Positions 35,455 through 48,042 of a stretch of 64,000 bases of DNA are shown here, piece after piece. The DNA is taken from assembly GCF_009905375.1 (NCBI RefSeq), contig NC_133649.1, forward strand, positions 234,822,201-234,886,200, in the 5' to 3' direction. Every line of letters starts with the position of its first letter. Position 1 is the first letter of the stretch. This DNA is from Apium graveolens (Eukaryota; Streptophyta; Magnoliopsida; Apiales; Apiaceae). Position numbers and translations under genes: made by a program. The notes under the pieces were generated by a model. The model was not told where the DNA came from. It made no database searches and saw nothing but the letters and a program-made list of their open reading frames with translations.

Positions 35455-36069
35455 TTGTCAAAAAGGAAAGTAAAGAGGAAGAAATATGCACTGGTGATGG
35501 TGGATGACTACTCAAGATACACTTGGGTGGAATTTATGCATTTAAAGGATGAAACTCTACACATCATCATTGAACACATAAAGAAAGTTGAGAAACAGGT
35601 TGAGGATCAAAATTGTGTTAAAATATGGAGGAGTGATAATGGCACAGAATTCAGGAATGCAGCTTTGAGTGAATTCTGCAAAGATAAGGGCATTGTTCAA
35701 GAGTTCTCATCTGCAAGAACACCCCGAAAAAATGGTGTGGTTGAAAGAAAAAATAGAACTCTAGTTGAAGCTGCAAGAACAATGCTGCAAGATGCCAATT
35801 TTTCAACAAGTTTTTGGAAAGAAGCTGTTAATACTGTACGCTATAATCAAAACAGATATTTAATCAAAACCTTGGCAAATCACCTTACTCAATTTTACCA
35901 AAAAAATCCTACCGCGAAGCATCTGCATGTATTTGGAAGCAAATGTTTTGTGCTAAAAGATAACTCTGAATATGTTGGGAAATTTGACTCTAAAGTATTT
36001 GAAGCTATTTTTCTGGGATATTCGTTGGAAAGAATTGCCTACAAAGTTTATGTGCATGAGCAAATGTAA
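35455..36069 (+). pseudogene. Integrase core of element C
   Basis: The DDE core is visible: VDDYSRYTW, SDNGTEF, RKNGVVERKNRT. It continues with VFGSKCFVL and AIFLGYS. Open for about 204 codons, then TAA. The N-terminal zinc domain has lost its final CXXC part through the deletion before 35455. Confidence 0.9.
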
Positions 36070-36600
36070 ATTATAGAAAGTACAGATGTGACCTTTGATG
36101 ATGACAAATGTCCATGCTTGGAATGCCTTGATGAAAATGAAGCTGAAGCCCTAAAATTTGAAAATATGAATATTGATAGTGATTCTGAAGATGATCCTGA
36201 GATCAACACAAAAAACAGAATTGAGGAAGAAACAAATGAACTAGTGAACTGTGAAAATGAGGATTCATCTTAAACTAGAAGCTCGCCTGAATTTAATGGC
36301 ACAAACTCAGGGTGAGAAAAAGATAACAATTCTGCAAGTCATGCCAATAATGAAGAAAATATAAGAAACTCTAATCAACAAGATCACACCAGAAAATAGG
36401 ATAGGAGTCACACAAGAGATGCAATAATTGGTGATCCTAATGCTGGAGTGAGGACTAGGAGTGCAACTACAAATAAATGCTTGCATGCATGCTTTCTTTC
36501 ACAAAATGAGCCTAAGAAAACTGAGGAAGCTTTACTTGATCCTGACTGGATATCTGCCATGCAAGAATAGCTAAATCAATTTGAGAGAAATAAAGTTTAG
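36070..36600 (+). pseudogene. Pol linker of element C
   Basis: Acidic, variable region between integrase and RT (DDDKCPCLECLDENEAEAL…, then Asn/Glu-rich). It then recovers conserved copia residues (GDPNAGVRTRSAT near 36430; EPKKTEEALLDPDWISAMQE near 36510). Stops occur at 36271, near 36315 and near 36400, and at the NKV.ELVP block (TAG at about 36598). Confidence 0.75.
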
Positions 36601-37283
36601 GAATTGGTTCCTGCATCAAAGAACAGAAGCATTATTGGAACAAAGTGGGTGTACAGGAACAAAATGGATGAAAATGAAATTGTGACAAGGAATAAAGCAA
36701 GACTAGTTTCCAAAGACTACTCACAAGAAGAAGAAATTGATTGTGATGAAACTTTTGCTCTAGTTGCAAGACTTGAAGCAATAAGAATTTTTCTTACATT
36801 TACTGCACATTCAAATTTTAAGGTGTATAAAATCGATGTGAAAAGTGCATTCTTAATGGTGAACTGGAAGAAGAAGTCTATATGCAACAACCACCTGGCT
36901 TTGAAGATCCAAAATTTCCAAACTTTGTTTACAAACTGTTAAAGGCCCTTTATGGATTGAAGCAAGCACCTAGAGCATGGTATGACACACTATCCGAATT
37001 TCTACTAAAATATGGATCACAAGAGCCACAATTGATAAGACTCAATTCTATAAGCAACATGGTGATGATATTATCCTAGTTCAAATTTATGTGGATGATA
37101 TCATTTTTGGTTCTATAAATGAAAAGCTATGTCAAAGATTTTCAAGACTCATGTAGAGTGAATATGAGATGAGCATGATGGGATAATTAAGTTACTTCCT
37201 TGGTCTTCAAGTTAGCCGAAGAAGTGATGGAATCTTTATCAGTTAAACCAAGTATTTCAAAGATTTATTGAAAAAAATTTGGA
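36601..37283 (+). pseudogene. Reverse transcriptase of element C
   Basis: Blocks in order: [33 protein letters not shown] (then a frameshift near 36860), [30 protein letters not shown]. The catalytic VDD is near 37093 ([10 protein letters not shown]), and further on the sequence reads [14 protein letters not shown]. Shifts or stops at about 36860, 37035, 37155 and 37185 break it into three frames. Confidence 0.88.
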
Positions 37284-38036
37284 ATGGTTGACTGCTCACC
37301 TGCATCGACACCTATGTCTACAGCTACTAAGTTGGATGAAGACAAGAAAGGAAAAATTGTAGACATGTCAGGTTATAGAGTAACAATTGGATATTTGTTG
37401 TACTTAACTGCTAGTAGACCAGACATCATGTTTGCAATATGTCTGTGTGCTAGATTTCAAGCAAATCCTAAAGAATCACATTTGATGGCTGTCAAGAGGA
37501 TTTTAAAATATTTGAAGGGGACACCAAACTTGGGATTGTGGTATTCTATGGGAACTGGTTTTGAAGCTGTTGGATACACATATGAAGATTTTGTTGGATG
37601 CATGGTAGACAGGAAGAGTACAAGTGAAAACTGTAAATTTCTTGGACAAAGACTTGTACCTTGGTACAGTAAGAAACATCAATATGTGTCAACTTCCAGA
37701 GCTGAGGCTGAATATATAGCTTCCGAAAGTTGTTGTGCTCAAGTGTTCTGGATTAGAAATCAATTAGTGGACTATGGCCTGGTGTTACACAAAATTCCAA
37801 TCATGTGTGACAATACTAGTGCTAAATCTATTGTTGCTAATCCATTTAATTATTCTACAACTAAGCACATTGATATAAGATACCATTCTATTAGAGAACA
37901 TGCTACAAATGGCACCTTTGAGCTTATTTTTGTTCCAATAGAAAAACAATTAGCTGATATTATTACTAAACCTTTGGATGAAGCAACTTTCATTAGACTT
38001 GTAGGTGAAATTGGTATGCTAAATTCTTCATCCTAA
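37284..38036 (+). pseudogene. RNase H end of pol, element C
   Basis: Open for 250 codons from STPMSTATKLDED to the TAA at 38034. It contains [64 protein letters not shown] and TKHIDIRYHSIREHA. Some catalytic-region residues differ from A: Gly-Tyr-Thr-Tyr-Glu-Asp replaces GYSDADF, so the key acidic pair is altered. Confidence 0.88.
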
Positions 38037-38902
38037 AGGCAAGAACTCAGCTAATGTGTTGCAACAAATTGATTTTTGATAAATCAATTAATTTGATTTA
38101 ATTAGAAATTAACTGAAATATGATATATAAATATTTCAGAAATTTCTGTATATTTATTTTTCAAATTAAAATTTAACTTGGAATTTTTCAAATTCTAAGA
38201 AAAACTGTCTAATTGTTAATCCATATTTTTAATATGTGAAATTAATATAAGACAGAACTGAAAAAGATCAAAAATATATAAAGAACTGAGTTCTTGATAA
38301 GTCTAAATGACTTCTCGACAAGTCATTTTGAGACTTCTCGATAAGTCTTTTCCATGCCTTCTCGATGGACTTCTCGACAAGCCTCATTATGACTTATCGA
38401 TAAGTGTTGTAGAGATCTTCACATATGTTTATAAATGGAGTTCTCTACAAGTATAAATTTTAGACTTCTCGATAACTAAGAAATAAAATAATTTAATTTA
38501 ATAAATTGTTTTAGTAAAATACATTTGATACAAAATCAATTCTAATTTTATATTGGTTTATTCAATATAAATTAGAATAATTCAGTCCAATTAGGACAAA
38601 CTGGGTATTTATTCTACATATCGGTAAGTCACTATCTAGTTCTCGATAAGAGTCAGGATAGTGACATCTCAACATGAGTTTTCCAATTCACGTGACTTCT
38701 CGTTAAGCAAATATCAACCGTTTATTCCTACTTCTCGACAAGTCACATATTTATCCTATAAATACCCAGACATCTCGATATAACCCTTCTTTACGTTTTC
38801 GAGATCTCAATTGACCTAACTTTTACAAATCTTCATTGCTCTCACTCATTTCGAACTCTTTCTTTCTAAAATTTCTTACCCATTCAAACTTAAACACTTT
38901 CA
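38037..38902 (+). other. Spacer of element C with repeated hairpin-like motif
   Basis: About 0.9 kb without ORFs. From 38290 to 38790 at least ten variants of GACTTCTCGACAAGTC or GACTTCTCGATAAGTC occur. Each has GACTT…AAGTC arms able to pair around a six-base centre. The same core is clustered in the LTR (33436-33830). A T-rich or pyrimidine-rich leader (38810-38900) precedes the ATG at 38903, which looks like an untranslated leader for the next ORF. Confidence 0.7.
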
Positions 38903-39653
38903 ATGGCTGCCAATAATGTTAGAGTTGTTATCCCAAAGGATGGTACCAACTACTTGGCGTTTACAGATGTAAACCAAGCTCCTAACAGTTTTAAGTGTTT
39001 TGTCATGTTTCTATCTGAATCTTATATTGCTGGAGCTTTGACTTCCAATCCTGTTCTATACCTGGATGTGCTCAACGAGTTTTGGAACTCAGCTGTTGTG
39101 AATAATGTTGTGCATAAGAATCAGGTAGTCTCTTTAGTGGTTAATTGCTCAATTCTGGATAAGGCTGTGGAGTTTGAGGCCAATGATGTCAACAAGGCTT
39201 TGGGAATTCCTACAGATGGCATGGTGGAGGTACCAACAACACAAGAGCTGGCTGAGTTTATGGATTTGATAAACTACAGTGAGAAAATCAACCTTGCCAG
39301 CCTGAACAAGAAGCATCTAAGGAGGGAATATTCTTTTTCTCTTTAAATCCATTGTGAGAGCTTTCACATGCAGGAAGACTGGGTATGACAACATATCCAG
39401 TATTGTTCAAAAGCTGGTCTTCTCCATGGCCTACAACAAGCATATCAATATTGGTCAATTAATCCTGGAAGAGCTAAGCACCAAGCTCACAATGCCTTTG
39501 GTAAGTAGAGGTAAGGAAATTTTCTTCCCTAGGTTTATAATGTTTACTTTAAACTATAAAATTACAAACATTCATTTACTTGAAGGAATAAATAGAACTA
39601 AAATAGGCAATTGTAAACAGATGTCCAAAATTTATTTGGGTCACTTATTATGA
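38903..39653 (+). pseudogene. Additional 3' ORF of element C, N-terminal part
   Basis: ATG at 38903 (MAANNVRVVIPKDGTNYLAF…). It is open for 147 codons, then a frameshift near 39335-39350 and a second open piece (SIVRAFTCRKTGYDNISSIV…) to about 39653. The corresponding N-terminal region of element A is 5541-4762. It belongs to the Sirevirus additional ORF. Function unknown; no transmembrane segment obvious. Confidence 0.75.
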
Positions 39654-42439
39654 AGAACCAGGTCAGGGTAGCTCTAAATGTCACTGACTTTATGTTGGAG
39701 AGATTTAGGACCTAGCATTATCCTATTCCTGACATGAGATCTAGTGCAGTTTCTTGTACAGTTATGGCTCCTGCACCTGTAGAAGTCCAAAAATAGGATA
39801 ACCAACATGAACCTTCCACAACTGAGCCCATTTCTTCAAAAACACTAGAAGCTAGGGAACCAACTACTTCATCCTCTCAAAAGGGTGGAGTTAGTAAAAA
39901 GAAGAGAAAGAAAATACCAATGGTTACTATTATTGAGAGTGGTGAGGACCAAACAAATAATGAGTCTAACCTGGTCAGAAAGCTAAAGAAGTCAAGGAAG
40001 GTTAAGTTGACCACTCAATTAGCCACCCCTGCATCTTCTCAAAAAAGATGTAGTTGTAATAAAGAGGTATGAACAAACTCTAGGGGCACCTTCTCAACAA
40101 GGTGTCACTATTGAACAAAGCATTCTCCCCAGTGCACCCTGTATAGAGTCTGCACCACCTCTTAAGCACTGTGAAGAGGTTGAAAGAATTAATTTTATTG
40201 GCACACACCATGAGAGCACATCTGTTGAAACTCCCTTATCCATTCAAGGGGAGTTTCCAAAAATTAATTATAAAATCTCAAATCTTATTTCCCAATTTCT
40301 TCTTCTTATAATGAAGGGCTTGAATCCATTTCTCAAGCTTTTCCAAAATCAAGTGACATGGTTCAAGAAACTGTGATCACCACTCAAACACTACATTTAG
40401 ATAGTTATAGGCTACATGCTGAGATAGACCTTGATGATACCATCACAAACACAGGGATTTTATCAGTTCTTACTGAAGATCCTGTGGAGGTTACATTAGC
40501 ACCTTCATGTGCACCATAGTCTTCAGAGACTGTTAGGTTTGAGGGTAGTCCTCTAGAGGGGGAGGTACTCAAATCCTCTCCAATTCCATTGGAGGTTTCT
40601 CAAGTAGGAACAACTCCCCTCACAACCCTGGCTGAAATTGCTTTGTCAATTGAAGCTAGTAGTCCAATTGCCAATGATCCGGTCATTGAGGAGGCAAGTA
40701 TAGCACATTCAAGTGATAGTTCTTTGCAAGAGGAATAAGGGTTTGAGGCCATGGTACATGATAGTAACCTGGTCAAATCTCCTCCAGTTCAAATGGATGT
40801 TCCCACTAGTGGTGAACAACACACTATCATAACCACAACTCATGATATGAGTCAAACTGTGACCCCTGTCATAAGCACAGTCAACACCTTCAACCCATCC
40901 ACCTCAAACATAAGAGATCAATCATCAACCTTAACCATACAAAACCATCATGAACACCTAATCTCCCAATGGCTTCAAGATGTTCAAGCCCAACCTACAA
41001 CAGTAAATGACCTTTTGGTTGATCAACTTGCAGGCCTAGCCAACATAACCCAACAACTCATTACCACTGATATGTCAAACCAAAAATATCAATCCATTCT
41101 ACTCTCATACAATGAGGATGTTGAGGAGCAACAGGAGAAGATTGTAAATGAAGCAGATGGTAATGTGGATGCATGACTTTCAAAAGATTTCACTACAACT
41201 ATGGAGGATGCATTAAAAAAATTTAGAGAGAAGTATGTCACCATTATAGGAAGCAATGCTAAGGTCCTTACTCCCCAAGAGGTTTATGATGCTGTGACAT
41301 ATGTGTACAAAGCTCAATTAAATTCCTTTCATCACATTGGGAGAGCAATGGAGAACACACTGGACAGGCATCAAGCTGCAGTAAAGAAATTGATAAATTA
41401 CAGGATTGATGAACTGATGCCTACATTCACAGATATTAAATCAAAGTTCAACAAGTTTTCAGACAAGTTTCAAGCTCTCTTTCTCACACCAGTTGAAGAA
41501 AATGTATCCAATTTGGGAGAATATTTCTTAGCCTTGCATGAAGTGATCCAGAGGTAGATAACTCAAAATAATGACTCCAAGGTCAAGCTGGATCAATTGT
41601 ATAAGGCTATATTTGAACCTTCAGCTTTGGTTATGGAGGATATCAAGAATGTTGTTCAGAATTCTTTTGGAACTTTAGTAGCATCCAGTTCACAACCTCA
41701 ACCTATATCCATCTCAACCAATCTTCAAATACAGAATCTTCAAGCTCAAGTCACAGATCTTCAAGCCTCCAACATCTCTCTATCAACTCAAGTATCTTAG
41801 TTAATCTCACCAGTGCAAAGCCAGCAACAAGACATCAAGTCCCTAGTAGACTCCCACAAACATCTACAAATGCTAAATTCAATATCTTTGGGAGCTGTTA
41901 TGGGAGCTTTGAAAATACCTCTTCCAGAATCAGCACAATCAGTAAGGACTACAATTCCTCTACCTACAATCATTATACCTGCTACCAAGACAAAGGGGGA
42001 GATGGAGTCTAAGCTAAAATCATCCAACCAAGCTATAATTCAAAAGAAAGATGATATTGATGTTTGAATGGACAAACTTATGAAAGCAGCTGAGAGACCT
42101 TGTCTTGACAAGAAATTTGATGAACTCCTCAAGGCTCTCAGACTCTCTCTAAACAACAATCACTTCACCTATAAGAAAGATTTGGATAGAAATATAAATT
42201 TTTTTAGCGTGGTAATGGCGATCAATGGAAATTTCATAGAAACGTGGATTGTTGCAAATATAAATGACTCAGGTGTGGACAGATGCATGCAGATGTCTAT
42301 TTCCTATCTCCAATTAAGAAGAGCATCTGAGCTGGACATCCTAATCAACAAAGTCAACAAGGTGATTCCAGAGGACACTCTCTTGCTCAATGAACTCAAA
42401 AAGGGTCAAGTAGCTGCATTTCTAGAAGCTTGCCTTTAA
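39654..42439 (+). pseudogene. Additional 3' ORF of element C, middle and C-terminal parts
   Basis: Decayed continuation. 39654-40740 is Ser/Thr/Pro/Glu-rich with many stops (SQKGGVSKKKRKK near 39880). 40751-41176 is a Thr/Ser/Gln-rich open stretch. 41201-41557 and 41597-41800 include a heptad-like helical region (QIQNLQAQVTDLQASN). 41813-42439 ends in the conserved C-terminal piece (ASELDILINKVNKV…, AAFLEACL) with TAA. The layout, with globular ends and a low-complexity middle with coiled-coil, is the same as in A and D. Confidence 0.6.
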
Positions 42440-42622
42440 CCTAGGAAGGGAGTTGTAATATATAAGTGATGATGTCAAAGATCACTGGAGATAACAATAT
42501 CATTAGTGTCTCTGATCAAGGTATGAAGCAAGCCCGATGGACATCTGATCTAAGGAGGAGATTAATGAACTATTATTTTTGGTAATCAGTTAAACTTGGG
42601 GCCAACCCTAAGTAAGTTGTAT
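42440..42622 (+). other. 3' internal end of element C
   Basis: Non-coding. A GAGGAGATT purine stretch at about 42555 and AACTTGGGGCC near 42593 are possible degenerate polypurine tracts; neither abuts the LTR start exactly. No other feature seen. Confidence 0.4.
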
Positions 42623-42794
42623 TGTTATCTTAATTTGTATTTTGTACTTGTAACACTTAAAGTCTGTAAAAATACAAAGGAGTAGACTGGAGTCTTTTTC
42701 CTGAAACAGTATCAAGCCTAAGGATTCTATCTGGAAGAAGATCAAGAAGATCATGCCTCAGAAGAATTTTGAAGAAGCTTGGAGTTGAATAAAT
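42623..42794 (+). repeat. 3' LTR of element C, left part only
   Basis: Starts TGTTATC. It matches the beginning of the 5' LTR, including ATCTGGAAGAAGATCAAG and ATCATGCCTCAGA. It stops after 172 bp where element D is inserted; the rest should lie beyond the right edge of the window. Bases taaat (42790-42794) are a candidate target duplication of D. Confidence 0.7.
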
Positions 42795-43390
42795 TGTTAG
42801 GTCACACAACACTGTAGAAGGGGGTTGAATACAGTGTAAAATATAATCAAATTGATTTCGAACACAAGTAACAGTAAACTGATATATTCGATATAATAAA
42901 CTCTGTTGCAATGGAACTGTTCGCTCTCAATGATGAACAAATATCACGAGAGCTGCTAGGTTACAATGTATGATCTTCTCGATAATAATAACACATATAG
43001 TGTAAACCTATTTCTGTGTTTAAATAGTACACAGTTACAAGATAACTTCTAATTCATATGGAATATAATTCTATCTCCTAAAATATATCAATCAGATATC
43101 TTATACAATTCTTTAAGTCCTCTAACTCTTTCCATGCATATCTTCTTTTTGTATTAGTCTCGATCTTCTTTCCTGTAAATCAGCTTCCTTCCTACATTGT
43201 TAGTCCTCCAGTACTTAAGTTCTGATATCCATATTCTGATATTTATCTTCTGATAATTTAAGTCCTCATATCCTTAAGTTCTGACTTCCAGTAAGTACTG
43301 ATTCCAGTAAGTACTGATATTTCCTGTTTGTTAAGATCTGAAAACTAAACATGAAACATATTAGACATGACATCTCAAATATATCTAACA
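42795..43390 (-). repeat. 3' LTR of element D (596 bp)
   Basis: Plus-strand TGTTAGGTCACAC…ATATCTAACA, TG…CA ends, clearly homologous over its length to 1182-1788 but with more differences than between the two LTRs of A, so it is a separate insertion. Confidence 0.92.
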
Positions 43391-43406
43391 ATCTCCCCCA
43401 ACTTGT
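43391..43406 (-). promoter_or_regulatory. Polypurine tract of element D
   Basis: Plus strand atctcccccaacttg, identical to that of A, immediately inside the 3' LTR. Confidence 0.8.
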
Positions 43407-43528
43407 AAATTGTGCAAAAATATACAAGTTAATAGATTTAATGATGTCAAAAACATTTATGTTCAAATGCAATAAGAGTTTAATAAGACTATTAACTACA
43501 ACTTACAGTCCTTGTAGCTTTACCAACT

Positions 43529-46255
43529 TCACTGGATCAATCTGAATCCATAATGATTCTTAACAAAATCTCTTACCAGCTTGTCTTCAGCTTTCCTCAG
43601 AAATTTAACTAACTGTGCTTTGACCTGCATCAGTTCATTTTTACTATCACCAATTTGATAAATGGCTGTTCTGAGAGCTTGAATTGATGTTCTTTCAAGT
43701 CCATCACCAAGTCTGATAACCCTAGGATGTGAAGAGTTTTCATTATAACATAAGCATCTTCCTTTCAGAATAACTTCCACCTTAGCAGAATTCTTCAGCA
43801 TAGGAATTTCTCTTCCATCATCTTCAGTAATCATTGGTATATAATGAGAAGTCTTTGTAACAGAGATTCTAAATAGATCTCTTATATCCTTCAAAGTGTA
43901 TTCTGACCATCTTCTTGTAATATTAGATTTTACTTCCAGAAGATAGTGAATATGTTGAAGTTCTCTGATAGACTTCTTTAGCACATCAGTATCAGCTAGT
44001 CTGTAAGTTAATCCATCATAGAGAAATAAAATCAATTTCTCCTTTAGATTTTCCTTATCATGAGCATCTATCACGATTTGAGCAGAAAACACTTTATCAA
44101 GGTGCTTTTGTTTGATTTGTTCATATGGTTTGTCTGTCAACATGAAAGGATCTCTTAAAGTAACTTCTAGTCCTGTTTGTATTTTCTCTTCATCAGAACC
44201 TAATCCAGCTTTATCTCTAGGTTACTTGGATCTCAATCCAAATGTTGCGAGTTAATTCATCAAGAGATTGGATTTTGGTTCAACTGGAGTAGCTTTCTTC
44301 CATAACAGCTTCTTCTTATCAGCAATTGTCATCTTTTCCAAATTAACTTGATCAGAATTTGCTGTTTCTTCTGTAGCTTGCTATTCTCTATTCTGAACAA
44401 CTTGAGCAGTGTCAGAGGTTGTTTTAAATTCTTCAATTATTTTTCTTCTCTTTAGAGTTTGAACAATTTCATCTTCTATCAAATCATCATTATGCACTGT
44501 AGTTTGATAGACTGGAATGGAGAACTTATCTTTTTCTCAATCTTTAAATCACCAACCTTTTCTTTTCCTTTTGACTTAGGATAAATCTCAGTTTGTGATC
44601 TAGTCTTGAACTTTGAAGTCTCAGAATTTGACTTTTCCCTGATCACAATGCCTTTTTCCTTAGGCCTTGGAGGTTTCTTTGCATCAGAAGCTTTAGACTT
44701 AAGATTGTCTTCTCAGCAGCAAATCTAACTTCTTCCTCCTTGAGAGTTTCCAAATCCATTCCTGGATTTTGTTTCAGAAAAATCCTCTAGCTATCTCCTC
44801 ATCAAGTGTCTGGATTTTAGGATTTTTGTAATAAACAGTAGTCTGCTTCCCCTTTAGCTTCAGAGTTTGTAAAAACTTCTGAGAGTCTTTAGATCCTGAC
44901 TGAATCAGAATATCAGAACTTGACATCAGACTTTGTTTATCAGAACTTGACTTCAGACTTTTAGCATTCACAACATCAGAACTTGACTTGTTCTGTGTAG
45001 AAGATTTTCCTTGAACTTTTCCTTGACCTCTACTCTTATCAGATTTTCCCTGGTCATCACTTTTATCATCCTTTTTCTTCAGTATTTCAGTAGATGAGCA
45101 TTTGGACTTAACTACCTTCTCTCCCTTTTTGGCATCATCAGGAAGTAAGAGAGAAAGAAGAAGTTCAACTGAAGATTGGATTTCTTCCAATTGAGCTTTC
45201 TGAGAAACTTGGTTAGCCAGGACCTCATCAATTTGGGCCTGTTGTTTCTCTTGAATCTTCTCAATGGCTTCAATTTTTTCAAGAGTAGGTCTGATATATC
45301 TATTCTTGTCAAGCTTAAGTTATAGATCTAGCTTATCAGCATGTTCCTTTAGTGTATCAACCTTTTCATGAGTAGAAGTATGTAGACCTTGAAGATGTTT
45401 GGTAGATAGAGCAGTGTTCTTTAGTTGTGTCTTTAAATCAGCATTTGTGAGCAACTCATCAGCTTTAGCAATATGCTCTGTTAGAATGTTAGAACTTGGA
45501 ATGAAATCAGTGTCATTCCATTTCTTGGTCCACTCCACACCTCTGTGAGTATCCTCCCAAGGAATAGGTGCTTCCTTTTCAATAAATTTCTTCACCAATT
45601 CTTCATTTCCTAGTATAGGAACTGGAGTCTCAGCAGAAGCACTGTCTGCAGAACTTGAGGAAGACTCATTATGTTCTGACTGCACAATAGTGTGTGAAGC
45701 AACTGGAGATTCAGGAACAGCTTCATTTAAATTCCGAACATCAGAATTTATCTCCAGAGCTGGTATGGTTGATGTAGATGGTATCTCAGCATTTAAAATT
45801 GGAAAATGAGTTGGAGATTGCTGAGCTTTTATAGATGGAGCTTCCCGATAAAGAACATTTGGTATATTCAAATTATGAATATCTCTTTCAGAGTTTTCAG
45901 TTTGTTCTTTAGCATCATCTGTAACTTTAATAGGTGAGACATGAGGGGTTACAACTGTATCAGTAGCAGTGTCTTTGGCTTGAGCTGGAAGAGCTTCAAT
46001 GATTATCGGTTTTTGTGAGATCAGAGATTCCTGATCCCCTTCCTTAGCTTCTTCAGTATCTTCTGATGGAGCCTTAGCCAAATACCTCCTAGCCTTCATT
46101 TTCTTCAATCTTCTTGCCAATGAAGGAGTTGCTTCAACAGTAACAAAACTTACAGATTTCTTTCTTTTCAAAGTATCAGAACTTTGAGCTGCTGTTTCTA
46201 TCTGAGAAGTAACATTCTCAGCTTCAACTATCACAGGTTCTGATGAAAGAACCCG
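43529..46255 (-). pseudogene. Additional 3' ORF of element D, N-terminus deleted
   Basis: Minus strand from about 46255. One open piece to 45320 (304 codons; …AKEGDQESLIS, DIHNLNIPNVLYREAP, ELVKKFIEKEAPIPWED) aligns with A 4575-3440. Then come a stop at 45320, Lys/Ser-rich repeats (KSSSDxx) at 45190-44774, more stops, and a C-terminal 204-codon open piece (44143-43529). In the last piece ALRTAIYQIGDSKNEL matches A and B. The globular N-terminal domain found in A (5541-4762) is absent, removed by a deletion next to 46256. Confidence 0.72.
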
Positions 46256-46530
46256 TGCTTTAAATAATTGTAATCAAAACATTCATCAAAGGATAAAGTT
46301 TTAAATAGATGAAGTAAAGATTAACAAATTCCAATTAGAACATGCACAGTCACATAATATGAGAGAAACAAAGACTAAATCTTGCAATTTAAAGGAAATT
46401 TCATTAATATATCAAACGAGTACATTTCATATAATTTATAGATTACATGCAAAAATTACAAGATAGTCCTAGTCTAAGAATCTTAACATCAATAGCCTTA
46501 GTCTAAGAAGTCTGACAAAGCTAATGGTGG
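46256..46530 (-). other. Spacer of element D, part 1
   Basis: Aligns with about 5900-6250 of element A. Non-coding. It ends at aga (46531-46533), the target duplication of the CACTA element. Confidence 0.6.
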
Positions 46531-46533
46531 AGA

Positions 46534-46561
46534 CACTACGCCATAAGTGCACATAGGCAAC
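46534..46561 (+). repeat. Left terminal inverted repeat of the CACTA element
   Basis: 28 bp starting CACTACGCCA and ending CATAGGCAAC. It pairs with 55492-55519 with two mismatches (positions 11 and 16). Confidence 0.92.
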
Positions 46562-47120
46562 CCCTACTATACAGTTGCATAAGGCCCAAATGGTGTTGCA
46601 TAAGGTAATAGGAAACACCAAGGGCGGGTTGCCAATGTGGAAGTGGCCGTAGACACCTGATGCAACATTTTATGCAACACTTGAAAGTATTGCATCAGGT
46701 GGATTTTGCAACAGTAAATCACCTATTGGCAACAACAGAAAGTGTTGCATTAGACCTGACAAGATAGTACACTTGGTCCTACATGGCAACTGACACATCA
46801 GATGCCACAGTCAGCAATTAGGGGGTCCCCTAGAGCCACATCAGCATGCCACGTCAGCACGCTACGTCTGCTGGGTCCCATCCTGTCACGTCAATATGTG
46901 GGGCCCACAATGCCACATCAACAAAGGGACCCTTTTTTCCACAGTCATATGTGGGGCGCACATTGTTTATGCAACACCATTTTGATGCATATGCAACACT
47001 ATATTCATTCAATTGCAACAGTATATACCACATTATGCAACACCATTTTTTAAATTGCAACAATATTATAATCAAATGTAACACAGTGAAAAGCAATAGT
47101 GCAACATCATACTATAGAAT
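46562..47120. repeat. Left subterminal repeat region of the CACTA element
   Basis: About fifteen copies of GTTGCAT or TGCAACAC-type motifs in both orientations surround a GC-rich patch (46790-46960) with CCACATCAGC and CCACGTCAGC repeats and TGTGGGGCCC-like units. In CACTA elements the subterminal repeats bind the element's own protein (TNPA in En/Spm); the identity of the binder here is unknown. Open frames crossing this patch are artefacts of the repeats. Confidence 0.75.
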
Positions 47121-48042
47121 ATGCAACACTAGAAAATATAAAATTTTGGCCATAATTGGTCTATTTTTACATTATACCTGCCATAAGTGGCATCCAACAA
47201 AAACAACCATATCAGGAATCCAATAAGTTTTAAACATACAAAAAATACTAAAATACATACGCCCAATTCTAAATTTAAAACACCAAAAGTACATCAAATC
47301 TTTCTTCAAACGAACAAAGATACCAAAGAAATAAGTCACTAAGAAGTTTCTCCTTGAGTGCCTTGAATGAATGTAGTATCGTTTTCCTCTTGATCACTGG
47401 AAACCGTGGTACATCTTCAAATGAAAACCTTTTAAAAACAGACCCCGAGGCGATGTTGATGCAAGGAAGCTAAATGGAACTTTAGCCTAGAAAATAAAAA
47501 TGAACAGAATAAGAATAACGAGATTCACCATCTGACAACAAAAAATTAAAAACATGCAAGACTAATCAGCAGAAAATTAGTTTTCCCCATAGGTCCAGAA
47601 TCCAGATTCTTGTGATTAATATTAATGATACTAATTTAGACAATTTTATAAAGCAATAGTTGTCAAATTTTAATTTATAGGTAGCTTATATGAATTGAAT
47701 ATAGTCTACCAACTTCACATTCAAAACTTAATGAACTTTAACCTCTCTTTTTTCCCAGTACAGCTGCAATTTAATCTCTTATATTCAACAATTGTGTAAA
47801 ATTATTATATACCTTTTTCCTTTCCAAAAAAAAGCTTTTAAATATAATAAATTTTACAGATTTTGCTAGCCATATTTGTGATCTTCCCAGAAAGACACCA
47901 TAGATATACCAACTAGTTTTAGAGATACAATGAGCCCATCTAAAACAACAGATGTTGTACCCTATGTTGGAGAAAATTACAGTTCTGTAGAACAGAGATG
48001 GTGCAACTGCATTTAGAAAAATATTGAAAAGAAAGTTGCTAC
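47121..48042 (-). other. CACTA interior left of the malic enzyme exons
   Basis: AT-rich, no recognised exon. Around 47340-47450 the minus strand is open in two frames (one ends …FIQGTQGETS with a stop), so a terminal exon of unknown origin may lie there. I cannot assign it. Confidence 0.3.

Larger units (their letters stand above)
33199..42794 (+). mobile_element. Element C: Ty1/copia (Sirevirus-like) retrotransposon, old
   Basis: Plus-strand copia element: 5' LTR, tRNA-iMet primer site, remnant gag, PR, IN, RT, RNase H, spacer, additional ORF and the first 172 bp of a 3' LTR, which is then broken by element D. It is more decayed than A, with many stops and shifts and a large gag deletion. 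Its LTR is about twice as long as those of A, B and D and carries a distinctive repeated TCGACAAGTC motif, so it is a different family in the same lineage. Confidence 0.88.

Noticed and set aside
46802..47226. ORFs in the CACTA left end as a transposase
   Set aside because: They only translate the CCACGTCAGC and TGCAACAC subterminal repeats; no transposase motif.
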